Of a stretch of 7,162 nt of DNA, positions 5,209-7,162 are shown one piece after another. Where the stretch lies: positions 1-7,162 of the forward strand of contig JAEEVB010000123.1 in NCBI GenBank assembly GCA_016287065.1. The letters are read 5' to 3'. Position numbers and translations under genes: made by a program. The notes under the pieces were generated by a model. It did not search any database and was not told where the DNA came from. It saw nothing but the letters and a program-made list of their open reading frames with translations. The DNA comes from Muribaculaceae bacterium. GTDB lineage: Bacteria; Bacteroidota; Bacteroidia; Bacteroidales; Muribaculaceae. Every line of letters begins with the position of its first letter. Position 1 is the first letter of the stretch.

Positions 5209-5232
5209 CACAGGAGGCAAAAACCTCCTGTG
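5209..5232 (-). terminator. Intrinsic terminator of tnaA
   Basis: A perfect 9-bp G/C-rich stem, CACAGGAGG (5209-5217) with CCTCCTGTG (5224-5232), has a 6-nt loop. On the minus strand it is followed by TGCTGTTTTTGA, with a run of five Ts a few bases after the stem. It lies about 85 nt beyond the tryptophanase stop and separates that gene from the peroxide operon. Confidence 0.7.
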
Positions 5233-5241
5233 CGTGTGTGG

Positions 5242-5263
5242 TGAGGCTCAATGAAGAGCCTCA
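5242..5263 (-). repeat. Second hairpin in the tnaA 3' UTR
   Basis: TGAGGCTC (5242-5249) pairs perfectly with GAGCCTCA (5256-5263) around a 6-nt loop. It comes before the terminator stem in the tnaA transcript and has no T-run of its own, so it is more likely a stabilising or pausing stem than a terminator. Confidence 0.55.
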
Positions 5264-5315
5264 AAACCTCAAAAATGCTATTATGAAAAGAAACTAATTC
5301 TTCTTGTGGCCTCTA

Positions 5316-6692
5316 TTATTGGAGGCGCTTGAGTTGCACGGTGAAGTGGCGCATCAAGGGAGCTTCCCACTCGATAGCCACACCACGGGTAATCTCGTTG
5401 CGACGGTCATACACGTTCTTGAGCGCAGCAGCAATCACCTTCATGTGGTTGTCGGTGTACACACGGCGAGCGATGCACAGACGCAGCAGGTCCAGACCGC
5501 CAAAGCGGTTCTCGCGGGTCACGGGGTCGCGGTCGGCCAGGATGTAGCCAATTTCGCAGCCACGGATGCCAGCTTCCAGATAGAGCTCGCAGGTGAGCGT
5601 CTGAGCGGGGAATTCTTCCTTAGGCACGTTGCACAGCACTTTGTCGGCGTCGATAAACAGAGCGTGGCCGCCCACAGGACGCTGATAGGGGATGCCATAC
5701 TCGTCGAGCAGGCTTGCCAGGTACTGCACCTGGTGAATGCGGGTCTCGAGCATGTCAAACTCGGTGTTCTCGTCAAGACCCTGAGCCAGAGCGTTCAGGT
5801 CACGGCCATTCATGCCACCGTAGGTAATGAAGCCCTCGAAGGGGATGCAGAACAGCTTGGCACCCTCATACCAGTCCTTGTTGTTAGTTGCGATGAAACC
5901 ACCCATGTTCACAACGCCGTCTTTCTTGGCGCTCATGGTCATGGCATCAACATAGGTGTACATCTCGCGGGCAATCTCCTTGATGGTCTTGTCGGCATAG
6001 CCTTCCTCGCGCATCTTGATGAAGTAGGAGTTCTCGGCAAAGCGAGCGCTGTCCATCACCACGGGCACGCCGTACTTGTGGCACAGTTCGCAGGTCTCGC
6101 GAATGTTCTTCATCGACACGGGCTGGCCACCCACAGTGTTGTTGGTCACGGTGAGCACCATGAAGGGCACATTGCCCTTGTTCTCCTCGAGCACCTTCTC
6201 CAGTTTCTCGAGCGATACGTTGCCCTTGAAGGGAACCTCGAGCTGGGTGTCGCGGGCTTCGTCGCAAGTCACGTCGATAGCCTTGGCTTTGCGGCTCTCG
6301 ATGTGGCCCTTGGTGGTGTCGAAGTGTGCGTTACCGGGAATCACGTTACCTTCCTTCACGAGGTAAGAGAACAGCACGTTCTCGGCGGCGCGGCCCTGAT
6401 GGGTAGGTATGACGTACTTGAAACCGAAAATCTTCTGCACCATAGCCTCGAATTTGTAGAACGAGGTGGCACCGGCATAACTCTCGTCGCCAAGCATCAG
6501 CTCGGCCCACTGGCGGTCGCTCATAGCGCCCGTGCCAGAGTCGGTGAGGCAGTCGATATAAACTTGTTCGGCTTTCAGCATGAATACGTTGTAGTGAGCT
6601 TCTTTGAGCCATTGCTCGCGCTGTTCGCGTGTGCTTTTTCTAAGGGGCTCAATCATTTTGATCTTCCAAGATTCGGCAAATGGGATTTCCAT
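5316..6692 (-). CDS. tnaA: Tryptophanase (L-tryptophan indole-lyase)
   Basis: This 458-aa PLP enzyme of the beta-eliminating lyase family splits tryptophan into indole, pyruvate and ammonia in the cytoplasm. It supplies carbon and nitrogen, and the indole signals to the community and host. PLP binds Lys257 in MSAKKD. Other family landmarks are LTDSGTGAMSD (49-59), GDESYAG (68-74), THQGRAAEN (97-105), FDTTKGH (124-130), VVMDSARFAENSYFIK (211-226), EFPAQTL (360-366) and the C-terminal RHFTVQLKRL. The close relative tyrosine phenol-lyase has TTTRYH and an Arg in SMERG. This protein has DTTKGH and GCEIG instead, matching tryptophanase, so I favour tnaA. Length is normal. No permease gene follows, unlike the E. 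coli tnaCAB operon, so it appears monocistronic. It makes almost no use of TTA, CTA or TCA codons, a sign of strong codon bias and probably high expression. Confidence 0.95.
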   Translation of the reverse strand: MEIPFAESWKIKMIEPLRKSTREQREQWLKEAHYNVFMLKAEQVYIDCLTDSGTGAMSDRQWAELMLGDESYAGATSFYKFEAMVQKIFGFKYVIPTHQGRAAENVLFSYLVKEGNVIPGNAHFDTTKGHIESRKAKAIDVTCDEARDTQLEVPFKGNVSLEKLEKVLEENKGNVPFMVLTVTNNTVGGQPVSMKNIRETCELCHKYGVPVVMDSARFAENSYFIKMREEGYADKTIKEIAREMYTYVDAMTMSAKKDGVVNMGGFIATNNKDWYEGAKLFCIPFEGFITYGGMNGRDLNALAQGLDENTEFDMLETRIHQVQYLASLLDEYGIPYQRPVGGHALFIDADKVLCNVPKEEFPAQTLTCELYLEAGIRGCEIGYILADRDPVTRENRFGGLDLLRLCIARRVYTDNHMKVIAAALKNVYDRRNEITRGVAIEWEAPLMRHFTVQLKRLQ

Positions 6693-6768
6693 AAAATAAT
6701 TAATGTGTTTCTATAATGGTTTTTTAATATGAATCACTGATGAATTTTAGCCAATGTTAAGTTGTTGG

Positions 6769-6794
6769 GCATCATTCAATCGAGTGAGTGATGC
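6769..6794 (-). promoter_or_regulatory. Hairpin at the 5' end of the tnaA leader
   Basis: GCATCATTCA (6769-6778) and TGAGTGATGC (6785-6794) can pair over ten positions with a single C-A mismatch in the minus-strand RNA (a G-T wobble on the plus strand), around a 6-nt loop. It begins about 5 nt after the predicted transcription start. It may stabilise the mRNA or act in regulation. No Trp-containing leader peptide like E. coli TnaC is found between it and the ATG. Confidence 0.4.
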
Positions 6795-6805
6795 TTTCAG
6801 GGGCA

Positions 6806-6837
6806 CAAAGTTAGGAAAAATAATTGTCACCATGAAA
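6806..6837 (-). promoter_or_regulatory. Promoter of tnaA
   Basis: On the minus strand, TTTC (6834-6837; three of four bases of TTTG) is followed after 20 nt by a perfect TAACTTTG (6806-6813). The -7 octamer and the spacing are the same as in the perR promoter. Transcription would start near 6799, giving a leader of about 105 nt. Confidence 0.65.
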
Positions 6838-7000
6838 AGAAAATATACAAAAAAATATAAAAATGCATAAACTGCTATTTTCTGTAGCCAAAACCCCACT
6901 TAACACCGGTTTTTTTGGGGATGGAGGGGAAGAGTGGAGCAAAAGGGAATGATGGGAAAAGCGGGAAATTTGAGAAAAGTTTTCAGTTATCAGTTAAAGG

Positions 7001-7054
7001 TTCTAGATGGGCTAGATGTTCTAGCCGATCTAGCCGTTCTAGATGTTCTAGTTA
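7001..7054. repeat. Six-unit tandem repeat of 9 bp, CTAG-bearing
   Basis: The units are TTCTAGATG, GGCTAGATG, TTCTAGCCG, ATCTAGCCG, TTCTAGATG and TTCTAGTTA, in an unbroken 9-bp period. CTAG is invariant at positions 3-6, while the last three bases alternate between ATG and CCG. No start or stop context makes it part of a gene. CTAG occurring six times in 54 bp is itself notable. A shorter, degenerate TCAGTTA duplication lies immediately to the left. Confidence 0.85.
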
Positions 7055-7078
7055 CGCTGTATCGTCCTGAAAAAAGTT

Positions 7079-7141
7079 GACTCGGGAAAAGTTAATAATA
7101 TGTTAATTCAAAAAGAGACTACAGGTAATTGGTCCCGAGTC
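7079..7141. repeat. 8-bp inverted repeat at the right edge, possible mobile-element end
   Basis: GACTCGGG (7079-7086) and CCCGAGTC (7134-7141) are perfect inverted copies 47 nt apart. The left copy is preceded by CGTCCTGAAAAAAGTT, which has the look of an insertion-sequence terminus, but I cannot assign a family. A plus-strand frame from ATG at 7100 stays open to the window end (21 codons) and could be the start of a transposase or be chance. Confidence 0.35.
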
Positions 7142-7162
7142 CTTGTTGTTTGCATAGAATGG

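Larger units (their letters stand above)
6693..7162. other. Intergenic region upstream of tnaA
   Basis: These 470 bases contain no recognisable gene. They hold the tnaA leader and promoter (6693-6837), a very A-rich stretch (about 6834-6870), a possible weak stem AAAACC/GGTTTT (6890-6913), G-rich plus-strand sequence (6917-6965), a TCAGTTA duplication near 6982-6996, a 9-bp tandem repeat (7001-7054) and an inverted repeat at the edge (7079-7141). All three minus-strand frames and one plus-strand frame are open at the right edge but are too short to judge. Confidence 0.7.

Noticed and set aside
5076..5264. 62-aa minus-strand frame upstream of perR
   Set aside because: It starts in the tnaA 3' hairpins and crosses the homopolymer tract and the perR promoter; it is not a gene.
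5304..6716. A 470-codon open frame on the plus strand opposite tnaA
   Set aside because: It is in exact codon register with tnaA, so its lack of stops only reflects the absence of TTA, CTA and TCA codons in the real gene. Its product has no recognisable domain.
6744..6785. Short frames in the tnaA leader as a TnaC-like peptide
   Set aside because: The one downstream of the predicted transcription start encodes about a dozen residues without tryptophan. A longer one would begin upstream of the transcription start.
6890..6920. Terminator-like stem AAAACC/GGTTTT followed by Ts
   Set aside because: Only six mostly A/T pairs around a 12-nt loop, and no gene on the plus strand would use it. On the minus strand a CCCC/GGGG stem with four Ts is possible but equally weak.
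7001..7054. CRISPR array
   Set aside because: The 9-bp units are directly adjacent without spacers, and no cas genes are visible.

Overview
The window reads as chromosomal DNA of an obligately anaerobic gut-type Bacteroidales (Bacteroides/Prevotella/Muribaculaceae range; I cannot fix the genus). Four things point there. The genes lack Shine-Dalgarno sites and have A/T-rich leaders. Several promoters fit the Bacteroidetes form TTTG-N19/20-TAnnTTTG. The tryptophanase, YqeG-type HAD protein and S9 dipeptidyl peptidase look like Bacteroidales versions. The oxidative-stress genes are rubrerythrins, as expected of an anaerobe.

Layout. (1) 1-805, plus strand: the 3' third of a DPP-IV-like S9 serine peptidase, cut by the window edge. 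(2) 889-2966, minus strand: a tight three-gene operon, read from right to left as an orphan TIM-barrel protein, a YqeG-family HAD phosphatase and a VanW-family protein. It has a good promoter at 3071-3102 and converges on the peptidase gene at an inverted repeat (833-881). (3) 3313-5046, minus strand: a peroxide-defence operon of PerR-type regulator, 37-aa mini-rubredoxin, reverse rubrerythrin and classical rubrerythrin. It is bounded by a textbook promoter (5079-5110) and an intrinsic terminator (3198-3231). (4) 5316-6692, minus strand: tryptophanase with its own promoter, a leader of about 105 nt with a hairpin at its start, and tandem hairpins downstream. (5) 6840-7162: no recognisable gene. 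It holds a six-unit 9-bp CTAG-bearing repeat and, at the edge, an inverted repeat that could be the start of a mobile element.

How the genes work together. In the peroxide operon, the regulator has the full set of PerR metal-site residues, so it should sense H2O2 by histidine oxidation. The two rubrerythrins reduce peroxide at diiron centres. The small rubredoxin is a plausible electron carrier for them and is clearly related to the N-terminal domain of the reverse rubrerythrin next to it. Three 17-bp direct repeats, two with PerR-box-like 7-1-7 symmetry, sit over the operon promoter and suggest autoregulation. I see no undescribed defence or mobile system. The most novel items are the mini-rubredoxin, the 17-bp operator array, the orphan barrel/YqeG/VanW operon and the 9-bp repeat.
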